Positions 51,637 through 60,705 of a stretch of 64,000 nucleotides of DNA are shown here, piece by piece; position 1 is the stretch's first letter; each line of letters opens with the position of its first letter. The notes under the pieces were generated by a model. The model ran no database searches and was not told where the DNA came from. It was given only the letters and a program-made list of their open reading frames with translations. Source of the stretch: Halorussus salinisoli (GTDB lineage: Archaea; Halobacteriota; Halobacteria; Halobacteriales; Haladaptataceae). Location: contig ML241305.1 in assembly GCA_005239435.1 (NCBI GenBank), forward strand, positions 124,001 through 188,000, read 5' to 3'. The translations under genes were made by a program, and so were the position numbers.

Positions 51637-52602
51637 ATGACACGGTCCACTCGCCAGCGGGAGCGCCAAGCCGAGGCGGAGCAAACGGAGGACGAGTCAG
51701 AGGGTGTACGGGAATGTCCCGAGTGCAACTCTGATAACCTCGTTAAGAGTTCCGACAGGGCGGAACTCGTGTGTGAAGACTGCGGGCTCGTCGTGGAGGA
51801 GGAGCAAATCGACCCCGGTCCTGAGTGGCGCGCGTTCAACCATCAGGAGCGCCAGGAGAAGTCGCGCGTCGGTGCCCCGACCACGCAGACGATGCACGAC
51901 AAGGGCCTGACGACGACCATCGACTGGAAAGACAAAGACGCCTACGGTCGATCCATCTCCTCGAAGAAACGAAGCCAGATGCACCGCCTGCGCAAGTGGC
52001 AGGAACGCATCCGGACCAAGGACGCAGGCGAGCGCAATCTCCAGTTCGCACTCAGTGAAATCGACCGCATGGCCTCGGCACTCGGCGTCCCGCGGTCGGT
52101 CCGCGAGGTGGCGAGCGTCATCTACAGGCGTGCGCTCAAGGAGGACCTGATTCGGGGACGCTCCATCGAGGGCGTCGCCACCTCCGCGCTCTACGCCGCC
52201 TGTCGAAAAGAGGGCATCCCGCGAAGCCTCGAAGAAATCTCGGAAGTATCGCGCGTCGAACGAAAGGAAATCGGTCGAACCTACCGCTACATCTCTCAAG
52301 AACTCGGCTTGGAGATGAAGCCGGTGGACCCGAAGAAGTACGTCCCGCGATTCTGTTCCGAACTCGAACTCAGCGAAGAAGTCCAGACCAAGGCCAACGA
52401 AATCATCGAGACCACCGCCGAGGAAGGACTGCTCTCCGGCAAGTCGCCTACGGGGTACGCGGCCGCGGCAATCTACGCCGCCTCCCTGCTCTGTAACGAG
52501 AAGAAGACCCAGCGCGAAGTCGCCGACGTGGCGCAGGTGACGGAGGTCACCATCCGGAACCGATATCAGGAACAGATCGAAGCGATGGGCATCCACAGCT
52601 AA
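51637..52602 (+). CDS. tfb: Transcription initiation factor IIB (TFB)
   Basis: A 321-residue TFB: zinc ribbon [13 protein letters not shown] and CEDCGLVV (residues ~27-52), the B-finger/linker ([21 protein letters not shown]), and two cyclin-like repeats (e.g. [26 protein letters not shown] and the second with [36 protein letters not shown]). It recruits RNA polymerase to TBP-bound promoters. Haloarchaea have several TFBs; this resembles the housekeeping kind. Start ATG at 51637; TTTAAG at 51602 and TATAAA at 51625 lie upstream. Confidence 0.96.
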   Translation: MTRSTRQRERQAEAEQTEDESEGVRECPECNSDNLVKSSDRAELVCEDCGLVVEEEQIDPGPEWRAFNHQERQEKSRVGAPTTQTMHDKGLTTTIDWKDKDAYGRSISSKKRSQMHRLRKWQERIRTKDAGERNLQFALSEIDRMASALGVPRSVREVASVIYRRALKEDLIRGRSIEGVATSALYAACRKEGIPRSLEEISEVSRVERKEIGRTYRYISQELGLEMKPVDPKKYVPRFCSELELSEEVQTKANEIIETTAEEGLLSGKSPTGYAAAAIYAASLLCNEKKTQREVADVAQVTEVTIRNRYQEQIEAMGIHS

Positions 52603-52745
52603 CCCGCGCGTTCCTCGACCGACTCCCTGCGGTTTCTGACAGTAGTGGCGACCAGCGTCGGATACGGTAGTCGCTCGACAACGACGAGTAACGATACTGA
52701 CTCTTTCTAGACTTCGAGGAGAACGGAATCGAAGAGTCGGACTCG

Positions 52746-53825
52746 TTAAATCAGGTCTTCGAGTTCGTCGCTTCGGAACTGTTCGGCCGGGTCTTCGTCG
52801 GGTTCGTCGGCCTGCTGATTCGCTCGCTTGGCGCGTTCGAGGAACTCGTCGATTCTCTCCGAGCGTTCGACGCCGCCGAGCAGGATGAGCGACGCGAGAC
52901 GACCGCTGTCGAGCGGGAAGTCTCCGCCGCGGACCTGCAAGCTATCGGTCTCGTCTTCGACCCACTTCCGGGCGCGTTCGACTCCTTTCCGCGGAATCGC
53001 TTCGGGGCGGCCAGCCACGACCAGTAGTCCCGAGTCGGCTTCGACGGCGTTCGGGAGGCTGAGGTTGCTGAGGAGGGCGCGGCGGGTCGTGGAGGTCACG
53101 GTGTTGATGTTCTCCTCGGCGTCCTCGGCGGCCTCGGCACTGGCGAACCCGAGGGTGGCGATGCCACCCGAGCGGAGGGTGTTGATGACTTCGCTGGAGT
53201 CCACGACGCTCTCGCCGACGCCTTCGACGGCCTCGCCCGAGGCGAACAGCAGGCCGACGCGCTGGGCGATGTTCTGGTTTATCTTGTCGAACGCCTCTCC
53301 CATGCTCTCGCCCGAGGTGTGCCACGCGTCGTTGTCGATGAGGAGGGTCGCGTCGGCCTCTCGAACGAGGGTCTTGAGCGAGCGTCCGGCGTTGGCCTGA
53401 TACATCGCGCCCTCGCCGCGGCCCGGCAGGATACCGAGACCGTAGACAGGAATCTCGTAGACGCGGTTGAGTTCACGCGCGAGGACGGGCGCGCCGCCCG
53501 ACCCAGTGCCACCGCCGAGACCGGCGACGACGAAGATGGCTTCGGCCTGCGCGGTGATGCGACCGTCGAGGGCGTCCATCACCTCCGTCGCGTCGCTCTG
53601 CATCACCTCCGCGCCGAGTTCGTTGTCGCCGCCGACGCCGTGACCTTTCACGCGGTCCTGTCCCACGAGGACGGTATCGAGGTCGAGTTCGCGGAGGTCT
53701 GCCTCCGCCGAATTGACCGCGAGAGCTCCCTGTACTGCTCCGAATCCCATCTGCTGGTCGTACTCGGCCAGTCGCTGGGTGAGTTTACCCCCGGCCTGTC
53801 CGACACCAATCAGGACGACTTTCAT
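52746..53825 (-). CDS. cetZ: CetZ-family tubulin-like GTPase
   Basis: A 359-residue tubulin/FtsZ superfamily GTPase. The N-terminal MKVVLIGVGQAGGKL and T4 loop GLGGGTGSGGAPVL are clear. Unlike FtsZ it keeps the CetZ-type NSAEADLRELDL and VKGHGVGGDNELGAEV, and lacks the FtsZ C-terminal peptide. CetZ proteins control haloarchaeal cell shape and motility. The ATG at 53825 is the family start; codons upstream to 53855 extend into an unconserved tail. The C-terminal 25 residues are acidic. Confidence 0.9.
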   Translation of the reverse strand: MKVVLIGVGQAGGKLTQRLAEYDQQMGFGAVQGALAVNSAEADLRELDLDTVLVGQDRVKGHGVGGDNELGAEVMQSDATEVMDALDGRITAQAEAIFVVAGLGGGTGSGGAPVLARELNRVYEIPVYGLGILPGRGEGAMYQANAGRSLKTLVREADATLLIDNDAWHTSGESMGEAFDKINQNIAQRVGLLFASGEAVEGVGESVVDSSEVINTLRSGGIATLGFASAEAAEDAEENINTVTSTTRRALLSNLSLPNAVEADSGLLVVAGRPEAIPRKGVERARKWVEDETDSLQVRGGDFPLDSGRLASLILLGGVERSERIDEFLERAKRANQQADEPDEDPAEQFRSDELEDLI

Positions 53826-53970
53826 GCACGTTGGGTCTAATTGATGGTTAATCAACCTTCCGGCGTACGAGCCGTCTCGTGGTTGTCACCTCCGAGATCA
53901 GGTATTTCGCTCGGTTCACCGTCTCGAACTGCAGTTGTCGTTTAGAACGCCGTCTCGCGAATCGACCGTA

Positions 53971-54003
53971 CGCTTAAGTACGAGAACGCGACGAATTCGG
54001 GCC
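53971..54003 (+). promoter_or_regulatory. Promoter with shared pilus-locus motif, copy P4
   Basis: CTTAAGT at 53973-53979, then CGAGAACGCGACGAATTCGGGCC directly before the ATG at 54004. Over 34 aligned positions it matches P1 at about 27, including the last nine before and including the ATG (CGGGCCATG). Confidence 0.6.
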
Positions 54004-54525
54004 ATGTCCGACCCGGACGCACTCGACCAGCGACTCCGCGCCGTGGAGCGCGCCCTGACCGACGACGAGAGCGACCTGACCGACCTCGCCGACGCCGCGG
54101 AACTGACGCGCGAAGTCGAACGACTCTCCGCTCGACTCGACGACGTGGAGGGCCGCCTCGACGAACTCGACGCCGCGACGCAGGCGCTCCGAGGCTACGT
54201 CGGCAACGTCAGAGGCGTCAACGAGACCGTCGAGCGCCGCGCCGACGCTGCGCTGGCGAAGGCCGAAGCGCTGGAAGCCGAACTCGACGTCGACGGTCGA
54301 CGGGGCGACCACGGTGAACGGCGAGGGGGTCCCGGCGAACGCCGAGGAACCCTCGACGAGCAACCGCCTCGGTCGACCCGACCGTGCGATTGCGGATCGC
54401 CGCGATCTGCCGGGTCGAACCGGACGGAAACCGAGTTCGAGGCTGGCGACGATGGCTCTGTCACCGACGACGACTCCCACTCCGACGACTCCGGCCTCCT
54501 CGCCCGCATCGGAGAGGCGTTGTAG
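54004..54525 (+). CDS. Coiled-coil protein (DUF7310-like)
   Basis: A 173-residue protein. Residues 1-110 form an alpha-helical coiled coil (LTREVERLSARLDDVEGRLDELDAATQALRGYVGNVRGVN), followed by an Arg/Gly and acidic linker and a short C-terminal helix (SGLLARIGEAL). Matches what I recall as the DUF7310 coiled-coil family in haloarchaeal pilus loci. It is cytoplasmic. The ATG at 54004 is fixed by the promoter spacing. The next gene starts within its stop codon. Confidence 0.78.
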   Translation: MSDPDALDQRLRAVERALTDDESDLTDLADAAELTREVERLSARLDDVEGRLDELDAATQALRGYVGNVRGVNETVERRADAALAKAEALEAELDVDGRRGDHGERRGGPGERRGTLDEQPPRSTRPCDCGSPRSAGSNRTETEFEAGDDGSVTDDDSHSDDSGLLARIGEAL

Positions 54526-55025
54526 TGTTGCGGGTGGTCCTCGGCGTCGCGCTCGCGGTGGCGGTGGTCGCGGCCGCGACGCCCGCGCTCGAAGACGCGC
54601 GAACGACCCGGACCGAACGCCTCACCGAGCGCGAACTCGGACGCGTCGAGACGGCCGCGGCGACCCTCGCCCGCGAGGAGGCCCCCGGCGCGCGCCGGAC
54701 GCTCACGCTGTCGCTCCCCGACGATTCGCCGACTGCGGCCGGGTTAGCGTTCGTCGCGCTCGGTGGACTGCCGAGCGGGGAACCGACCGCGACCGACACC
54801 GCCGACCGCGACGTGTTCGCCTTCCGGGTACGGGGTGGCCGCCGCCACGTCCACCGCGTCGGGACCGACCTGCGCGTGATTCGAGACGGCGCGATAGCCG
54901 AGTCGGATTCGGAGGCGTCGATTCTCCGCGGCGGTGAGACCTACGCAGTGACGCTCCGGGTCGTTCGCTCGGCCGAGCGTCGGACGGTGGTCGTGTCGGT
55001 CCGGAGAGCTGAACTAAATAGATGA
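54525..55025 (+). CDS. Membrane-anchored extracellular protein (DUF7311-like)
   Basis: A 166-residue protein with one N-terminal helix (LRVVLGVALAVAVVAAATPALEDA) and an extracellular domain. The segment RELGRVETAAATLAREEAPGA and strand-rich GRRHVHRVGTDLRVI follow. Start is GTG at 54525, sharing the G of the previous gene's TAG. Typical companion of the coiled-coil gene in haloarchaea, function unknown, probably a structural or assembly part of the surface filament. Confidence 0.75.
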   Translation: MLRVVLGVALAVAVVAAATPALEDARTTRTERLTERELGRVETAAATLAREEAPGARRTLTLSLPDDSPTAAGLAFVALGGLPSGEPTATDTADRDVFAFRVRGGRRHVHRVGTDLRVIRDGAIAESDSEASILRGGETYAVTLRVVRSAERRTVVVSVRRAELNR

Positions 55026-55120
55026 TTCTTTTGGCGGTGGTTTTAATTATTCTGTAACTATATGCATTGTTATTAACAATCACTAGCCATGTTCAGTCAC
55101 TTGTTGATGTATTGAGCGAG
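55026..55120. other. AT-rich spacer after the DUF7311-like gene
   Basis: AT-rich 55030-55080 (TTTTAATTATTCTGTAAC and ATTGTTATTAAC) with no gene seen. Suitable for termination of the two-gene operon. Confidence 0.35.
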
Positions 55121-55361
55121 CGTGCTACTTCTTGAGCCACTGAAGACCGTAACCACACCGTACTGCACAGCACCACGACCGCCTCCACACAGCACCACAA
55201 CCGCCTCCGCACAGCACCACGACTGCCTCCACACCGCCACCGCGAGGACCTCACACCTCCCCAACCGCCTGCGGTCCTCGGTCGCAAAGCTCCCTTCGGT
55301 CCTCACCCCTCGCGCGCCGTGGTGCGACCCAAACCGCGAGTCGCACCAGCACGCGCCGAAA
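55121..55361 (-). repeat. Dispersed intergenic element, copy E
   Basis: Minus-strand copy. Hairpin GGTGCGAC (55321-55328) / GTCGCACC (55340-55347), in which a C:G pair of the other copies is replaced by T:A on both sides. Blocks GAGGACCGAAGGGAGC, CGCAGGCGGTTGGGGAGG and TGTGAGG match copy F closely. A motif of about 27 bp with GTGGTGCTGTGCGGAGGC is repeated three times. End TGGCTCAAGAAGTAGCACG at 55121-55139. Hairpin end faces the TadA-like gene. Confidence 0.85.
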
Positions 55362-55427
55362 TGAAAGCGTTACCGGTCCGAGCAGGGTGAAAACGGCATC
55401 CCCGAGCCAATCTATCTACCCACGCGA

Positions 55428-55461
55428 GGGTTTAAACCCGAGGACGGGACGAACCCGGCCC
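55428..55461 (+). promoter_or_regulatory. Promoter with shared pilus-locus motif, copy P2
   Basis: TTTAAA at 55431-55436, then CGAGGACGGGACGAACCC, then CGGCCC and ATG at 55462. Differs from P1 at only a few of 39 positions. It lies between repeat copy E and the ATPase gene. Confidence 0.75.
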
Positions 55462-57380
55462 ATGCGAAACCCACTGGCGCGTTTCCGCGACCCCGACCCG
55501 GACTGCGCCTGCCACCCCACCTTCGAGTGCGACCGCCTCCTGCTCGACGCCACGGACTGCCCGGGCGCGGGCGACCTCGCCGCCGAACCGGCCTGCCGCG
55601 GGACGGCGATTAGCGCCCTGGCCGACCGCGAGGCCGAGGCGGTCGTGACCCGGACCGACCACCTCGAACGCGCCTACGAGGGCGAGTCGGCCGCGCTCCT
55701 CGTCGCTGCCGGACGGTTCGCCGAGCGCGCGGCGTTCTACGACCGGCACCTCGCGGACCGCGCCGAAGGCGACCCGCTCGGTGCCGCCCGCGCCGCGGTC
55801 GGGCGCGCGGGGCCGGTCGGCGAACTCGCCGCCGAGACCGGACTCGCGGAGTGTGCTCACCGGGTCGAGGGCTACGCCGACGCACTCCGGCCCTTCGTCG
55901 GTCCGCCGATTGCGAAGGCTCGCGTGGCCGCCGAACCCCCACCGGACGCGACCCTCGCCGAGACGCGCAACCTCGCCACGGACGCGACGGTCCGAGTCTA
56001 CGAGGACGAGAGTGCGCTCCGGACCTACCACCTCGAACCCGTCGAGCACGCCTTCGGGGAGTCCGCTCTCGCGGCCCTCGCGCGGGCCTACGAACTGCTC
56101 GCCGAGGGGAACGTCGCCGCTGGCGAGAGCGCGCCCGGTCGGGCGGTCCGGCAGGTCGCCGACTCCGACGCGCCGGTCGAAGCCCTCGCGGCGGCGCTCC
56201 ACAAGCACACCCGCGGCTACGGCGTGCTGGCAGACTTCTTCGCCGACCCCGAGGTCTCGGACGTGTTCGCCACCGCGCCCGTCGGCGAGAATCCGATTCG
56301 CGTGACCGTCGACGGCGAGCGCATGCGGACCAACGTCCGCCTCACCGATTCCGGCGCGGAGGCACTCGCCTCGCGCTTCCGCCGGTCCAGCGGCCGAGCC
56401 TTCTCGCGCGCGTCTCCGACCCTCGACGCGATCGCAGCGATGGAGGAAGGCACGGTCCGCGTCGCGGGCGTCACCGACCCCGTGAGCGACGGGCCGGGGT
56501 TCGCTTTCCGCGCCCACGACGCGACCCCGTGGACCCTGCCCGCGCTCGTCGCCAACCGAACTCTGCCCCCGACGCCGGCGCGCTACTCTCGCTCGCCGTC
56601 GAGCGCGCCGGGGCCGGACTCGTCGCCGGACCTCGCGGTGCGGGAAAGACCACCCTGCTGGGCGCGCTCTGCTGGGAACTCCCGGCCGCCACGAGAACCG
56701 TAATCATCGAGGACACGCCCGAACTCCCCGTCTCGGCGCTCCAGCGCGGCGGCCGGGACGTGCAACCGCTCCGCACGGAATCCGGCGACGGGCCGGGTCT
56801 CGCACCGCCGGAAGCACTCCGAACCGCGCTCCGCCTCGGCGAAGGGGCCCTGGTCGTCGGCGAAGTCCGCGGCGATGAGGCCGCGGTCCTCTACGAAGCC
56901 ATGCGGGTCGGCGCGAGCGGAGATGCGGTCCTCGGCACCATCCACGGCGACGGCGGCGCGGGCGTCCGCGAGCGCGTCGTCTCGGACCTCGGCGTCCCTA
57001 CCTCGTCGTTCGCCACGACCGACTTCGTGGTGACGCTCGAAGCAGTCCAGACGCCCGCGGGAAAGCGCCGCCGGGTGAAGACCGTCGAAGAAGTCGTGGA
57101 CGGCGACCGGTTCGAGACGCTCTTCGAGGTTGGCGAGGCGCAACGCACCTCGAAAGCGAGCGGTACAACCGCGAGCAAGACCGGCGAAATCACGGCCACG
57201 GGTTGCATCGACCGCGGGAACAGCGCGCCCGTCGCCGCGCTCGCCGAGGCCGACGAAACATACGCCGACGTCCGCGAGGCACTCGCCGAGCGCGCGAATC
57301 TGCTCGCGGACCTGGCGCGCGAGGGGCGAACGAGTCCGGACGACGTGGTGTCGGCCTACGCCGACCGGAGGGAGCCGTGA
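55462..57380 (+). pseudogene. TadA/VirB11-type secretion ATPase interrupted by a one-base frameshift
   Basis: The reading frame from ATG at 55462 gives a Cys-containing N-terminal domain (CACHPTFECD, early) and the N2-type domain GYGVLADFFADPEVSDVFA ... GTVRVAGVTDPVSDGPGFAFR. Near 56570 it leaves the family pattern, while the frame one base earlier continues with ALLSLAVERAGAGLVAGPRGAGKTTLLGAL (Walker A GPRGAGKTT), VIIEDTPEL, VVGEVRGDEAAVLYEAMRVG (Asp/Walker B region) and TIHGDG (His box). Restoring one C in the CCCCC run (56566-56570) joins both into a normal-length ATPase of about 640 residues. It could be a sequencing error, a true loss of function, or slippage. Confidence 0.85.
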
Positions 57381-57381
57381 G

Positions 57382-59094
57382 ATGCCGGCGCGACGCGCGA
57401 CTTTCGTCGGCATCGCGCGACTCCTCGCGCGATGTTACCCGTGGCCGGTCGAGACCGTCGACGATGCCGACCTCCGCCGGGCGCTCGCCTATCTCGACGC
57501 CGAGGTGGACGCCGAGACCACGGTCCGGGCGGGCCGCGGGACCGCCACACTCGTCGCGGTCTCCGGACTACTCGCGGTAGTGGTCGCACCTGGCCGACTT
57601 CGCCTCCCGGTCGCGGTCGCCGTCCTCGCGCTGGCGCTCGGCGTCGTCCACGCCGCCCGCCGTGGGCCGATTGCGGTGGCGACCGCTCGGCGTACCGCCG
57701 CGCTTGGGGCCGCGCCCGCGCTCGTCGCGCGAGCAGTTCTGCGAATGCGCGTCGAACCCGCGAGCGAGCGCGCGGCGGCGTTCGCGGCGCGCGGTCAGGG
57801 CCGACTCGCGGCCGACCTCTCCGAACACGTCCGGCAGGCCGCCGGAACCCCTCGGTCGGGACTCGCGGCCTTCGGCGCGGCGTGGGCCGACTGGAACCCG
57901 CCGCTCCGGCGGGCCGCCCTGCTCGTGGAGTCGGCGGCCGACGCTCCCGCAGGCGAGCGTGGGGCGACCTTGGACCGGGCGATGGAGGCGATGTTGGACG
58001 GGACCCGCGACCGGATGGCCGCGTTCGCCGAGCAGGTCCGGGGACCGACCACGGCGCTCTACGCCTTCGGCGTCCTGCTTCCGCTCGCGCTGGTCGCGGT
58101 CTTGCCTGCCGCGAGGGTGGCCGGACTTCCGCTCTCGATTCCGGTGCTAGTGGTGCTCTACGACCTGCTCCTGCCGGCAATGCTGGTCGGTGCAGGCGCG
58201 TGGTTGCTCGTGCGGAGACCCGCCGCGTTCCCGCCGCCCGAGGTGTCGCGCGACCATCCCGACGTTCCGGACCGGCGCTGGCCGACCGCCGCGGTGGGCG
58301 CTGGTGCGGGACTGGTCGCAGTCGTCGCGACCGGGCCGTTCCCGGCGTGGACGCGCTGGCCCGCAGTGGTCGGCGCGGTGGTCGGTTCGGCCCTCGTCGT
58401 CCGATTCCGGCCGGTCAAGCGCGTCCGTGACGACGCTCGCGCGGTGGAGGCGAACCTGACCGACGCGCTCTACCTCGTCGGCAGGCGCGTGAGTGACGGC
58501 GCGGCAGTGGAGTCGGCAATCGAAGAGGCCGCGCCCGAGGTCGCCGGACGCACGGGCGAGATGCTGGCGGAGGCCGCGGGCGTTCAGCGGCGACTTCGGG
58601 TGAGCGTCTGCGAGGCGTTTCTGGGCGATTACGGCGCGCTCGCCGACGTGCCGAGTCCGCAGGCCCGGAGCGTGGCCGCCCTGCTGGCGATCGTGGCCCG
58701 CGAGGGTCGGCCCGCGGGACGCGCGGTCGTCTCGATGGCCGACCACGTGGACGACCTCCAGCGCGTCGAGCGCGAGGCCCGGCGCGAACCCGCCAGCGTG
58801 ACCGGGACGCTCCGGAACACCGCGGGCGTCTTCGGTCCGCTGGTCGGCGGGGCCACGGTCGCGCTGGCCGACGGGATGGCCGCCGGAACGCTCGGAGAAC
58901 CGCTCCCGACTGCGGCGCTCGGTCTCGCGGTCGGCGGGTACGTCCTCCTGCTAGCGGCGATTCTGCCTGCGCTGGCGACCGGACTGGAACGGGGCTTCGA
59001 CCGCGCGCTGGTCGGCTACCGGGTCGGACTCGCGCTCCTGTCGGCGGTCGGGGCGTTCTTCGCGGGGTTCGTCGGAGCCGGATTCGCGGCGTGA
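57382..59094 (+). CDS. TadC/GspF-type inner-membrane platform protein
   Basis: A 570-residue membrane protein with two homologous halves, each with a T2SSF-like helical domain and membrane helices (GTATLVAVSGLLAVVVAPG, LPLALVAVLPAARVAG, LVVLYDLLLPAMLVGAGAW, then the second half LPTAALGLAVGGYVLLLAAILPAL). The pattern LYLVGRRVSDGAAVESAIEEAA is typical of TadC. It starts 1 nt after the ATPase stop. In type II/IV-pilus-like machines the pair powers assembly of a filament or secretion at the cytoplasmic membrane. No pilin or prepilin peptidase gene is adjacent. Confidence 0.88.
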   Translation: MPARRATFVGIARLLARCYPWPVETVDDADLRRALAYLDAEVDAETTVRAGRGTATLVAVSGLLAVVVAPGRLRLPVAVAVLALALGVVHAARRGPIAVATARRTAALGAAPALVARAVLRMRVEPASERAAAFAARGQGRLAADLSEHVRQAAGTPRSGLAAFGAAWADWNPPLRRAALLVESAADAPAGERGATLDRAMEAMLDGTRDRMAAFAEQVRGPTTALYAFGVLLPLALVAVLPAARVAGLPLSIPVLVVLYDLLLPAMLVGAGAWLLVRRPAAFPPPEVSRDHPDVPDRRWPTAAVGAGAGLVAVVATGPFPAWTRWPAVVGAVVGSALVVRFRPVKRVRDDARAVEANLTDALYLVGRRVSDGAAVESAIEEAAPEVAGRTGEMLAEAAGVQRRLRVSVCEAFLGDYGALADVPSPQARSVAALLAIVAREGRPAGRAVVSMADHVDDLQRVEREARREPASVTGTLRNTAGVFGPLVGGATVALADGMAAGTLGEPLPTAALGLAVGGYVLLLAAILPALATGLERGFDRALVGYRVGLALLSAVGAFFAGFVGAGFAA

Positions 59095-59190
59095 ATCGGC
59101 GCTACGGCGGGTTTCGTGGGTCGCCAGCGGCGACTGTAACGTGCTCGGTGAATCAGTCCACCGGGACGCGCTCGGTGCCACACGAACCTC
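59095..59190. other. Spacer after the TadC-like gene
   Basis: About 95 bp with nothing recognised. Confidence 0.3.
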
Positions 59191-59413
59191 CGGCGCGCGC
59201 TGGCGCGATCTAGGGGTTTTGAGGTCGCGCCCATGCGCGCGAGGGCTGAGGACCGAAGGGAGCTTTGCGACCGAGGACCGCAGGCGGTTGGGGAGGTGTG
59301 AGGCCCGCGGTTACGGTCGCGGTGCTGTGCGGTTAGGGTGCGGTCGCGATGCTGTGCGGTTGCGGTCGCAGTGCGGTCGCGGGAGATTCCGCGACTCGAG
59401 CAGTCGCTGGCCA
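59191..59413 (+). repeat. Dispersed intergenic element, copy F
   Basis: Opens CGGCGCGCGCTGGCGCG. Hairpin GGCGCGATCT (59202-59211) / AGGTCGCGCC (59222-59231) with one T.G pair. Long match with copy E: GAGGACCGAAGGGAGC, CCGCAGGCGGTTGGGGAGG, TGTGAGG, then GCGGTGCTGTGCGGTTAG and GATGCTGTGCGGTTGCGG, ending CTCGAGCAGTCGCTGG. Hairpin end faces the TadA/TadC operon. Confidence 0.85.
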
Positions 59414-59511
59414 CGTTGCTTCTCTCCTTCTGCTGATGGCGAGAGTCACGTGAACCGGAAAATACGTTCTAAAGAAACGGATAGGAACGCAGAGGCAACG
59501 ATTTCAGTTAC
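59414..59511. other. Spacer before the amine oxidase end
   Basis: Contains an A-rich stretch (GGAAAATACGTTCTAAAGAAACG) and CTTAAGAAATG near 59512; possibly the terminator of the flavin oxidase gene. No gene seen. Confidence 0.3.
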
Positions 59512-60705
59512 TTAAGAAATGTTTAGATTGTCGAACCGTTCGATGCCGAACTGATCGATGGTATGGTCAGTCTCGCCGTCCGTCACCAAGTCCGCGACGA
59601 CCGACCCGACGACGCTCGAAAACTTGAAGCCGTGGCCGGAGAAGCCAGCGGCGACGGTCACTTGCGGATGCTCGGGATGCGTGTCGATGACGAACCGCTC
59701 GTCCGGCGTGTTGGTGAACATGCAGGTCTCCAACCGCATGGTCGGTCCCGCGGCGTCCGTGAAGTAGTCGTCGGCGTACTCCCGAAGGATTCGCTCGTCC
59801 GTCGCCGTCGGTTCGCGGTTCATCTCGTCGGGGTCCACCGTCTCGTGGCGGTGGTTGTACTTGCCGACCTTGAACCCGGGGACGCCGTGAATCGGGAAGC
59901 CGTAGAAGTACCCCTCGTCACACCGCATCGAGAACACGGGAAACTCGCCGGGTGCGAACTGGTCGGGCGAATCGGGCTGGAACCAGCCGAGGACCTGCCG
60001 TTCGGGTTCCAGCACCGGCGCGAGTTCCGGCAGAAGCTTGCCGGTCCACGCACCCGCCGCGAAGACGAGCGAGTCGGCCTCGTAGGTCGTAGTCTCGTCG
60101 GAGTCGGCGATAGCCGACGCGGCTTCGACTTCGACGCCGCCGTCGTCGAGCGCCCGCCAGTCTCGGACCTGCGTCCGGGCGCGAATCTCGGCTCCACGGG
60201 CCTGCGCGCCCTCGACGTGTGCGACGATGCACTCCTCGGGCACCAGAAACCCACCGCGGGGCTGGAACACGGCCTGGAACTCCCCGGGTACGTCGTAGCC
60301 CGGAAACCGCTCGTTCAACTCCGCGCCCGACAGCACGTCGTGTTCGAGGTCGTGTTCCCGGCAGGCCCGGCGCGCGCCCTCGAAGATGTCGCTGTCCGGC
60401 GGGCCGACCGCGACCGACCCGGTTTCGTGGACGAGTCGCTCTCCGTAGTCGTCGCCGAGCGCGTCCCATTCGTCGTAGGCCGACCGGAGGAGCGGGACGT
60501 ACGAGGGATGCTCGTAGTACGCCAACCGGACGATTCGCGTGTAGCCGTGCGACGAGCCCTGCGTGTGGGGCACGTCGTGGCGTTCCAAGCCCAGTACGTC
60601 CGCGCCGCGGTCCGCGAGGTGGTACGCGGCGGCGCTTCCCATCCCGCCGACGCCCACGACGATGGCGTCGTAGCGGTAGTTATCGGGATTCGTGTCGTCG
60701 CCCAT
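59512..60705 (-). CDS. solA: Sarcosine oxidase/N-methyl-tryptophan oxidase-family flavoenzyme
   Basis: A 397-residue FAD enzyme of the MSOX/MTOX family, which oxidatively demethylates N-methyl amino acids. The dinucleotide motif GVGGMG is at residues 18-23, the substrate/FAD regions GSSHGYTRIVRLAYYEHPSY and AAGAWTGKLLPEL follow, and the covalent-flavin cysteine lies in ETCMFTNTPDERFVID, with GKYNH preceding it. The ATG at 60705 is the natural start. Haloarchaeal members are often annotated SolA; the true substrate is unknown. Confidence 0.88.
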   Translation of the reverse strand: MGDDTNPDNYRYDAIVVGVGGMGSAAAYHLADRGADVLGLERHDVPHTQGSSHGYTRIVRLAYYEHPSYVPLLRSAYDEWDALGDDYGERLVHETGSVAVGPPDSDIFEGARRACREHDLEHDVLSGAELNERFPGYDVPGEFQAVFQPRGGFLVPEECIVAHVEGAQARGAEIRARTQVRDWRALDDGGVEVEAASAIADSDETTTYEADSLVFAAGAWTGKLLPELAPVLEPERQVLGWFQPDSPDQFAPGEFPVFSMRCDEGYFYGFPIHGVPGFKVGKYNHRHETVDPDEMNREPTATDERILREYADDYFTDAAGPTMRLETCMFTNTPDERFVIDTHPEHPQVTVAAGFSGHGFKFSSVVGSVVADLVTDGETDHTIDQFGIERFDNLNIS

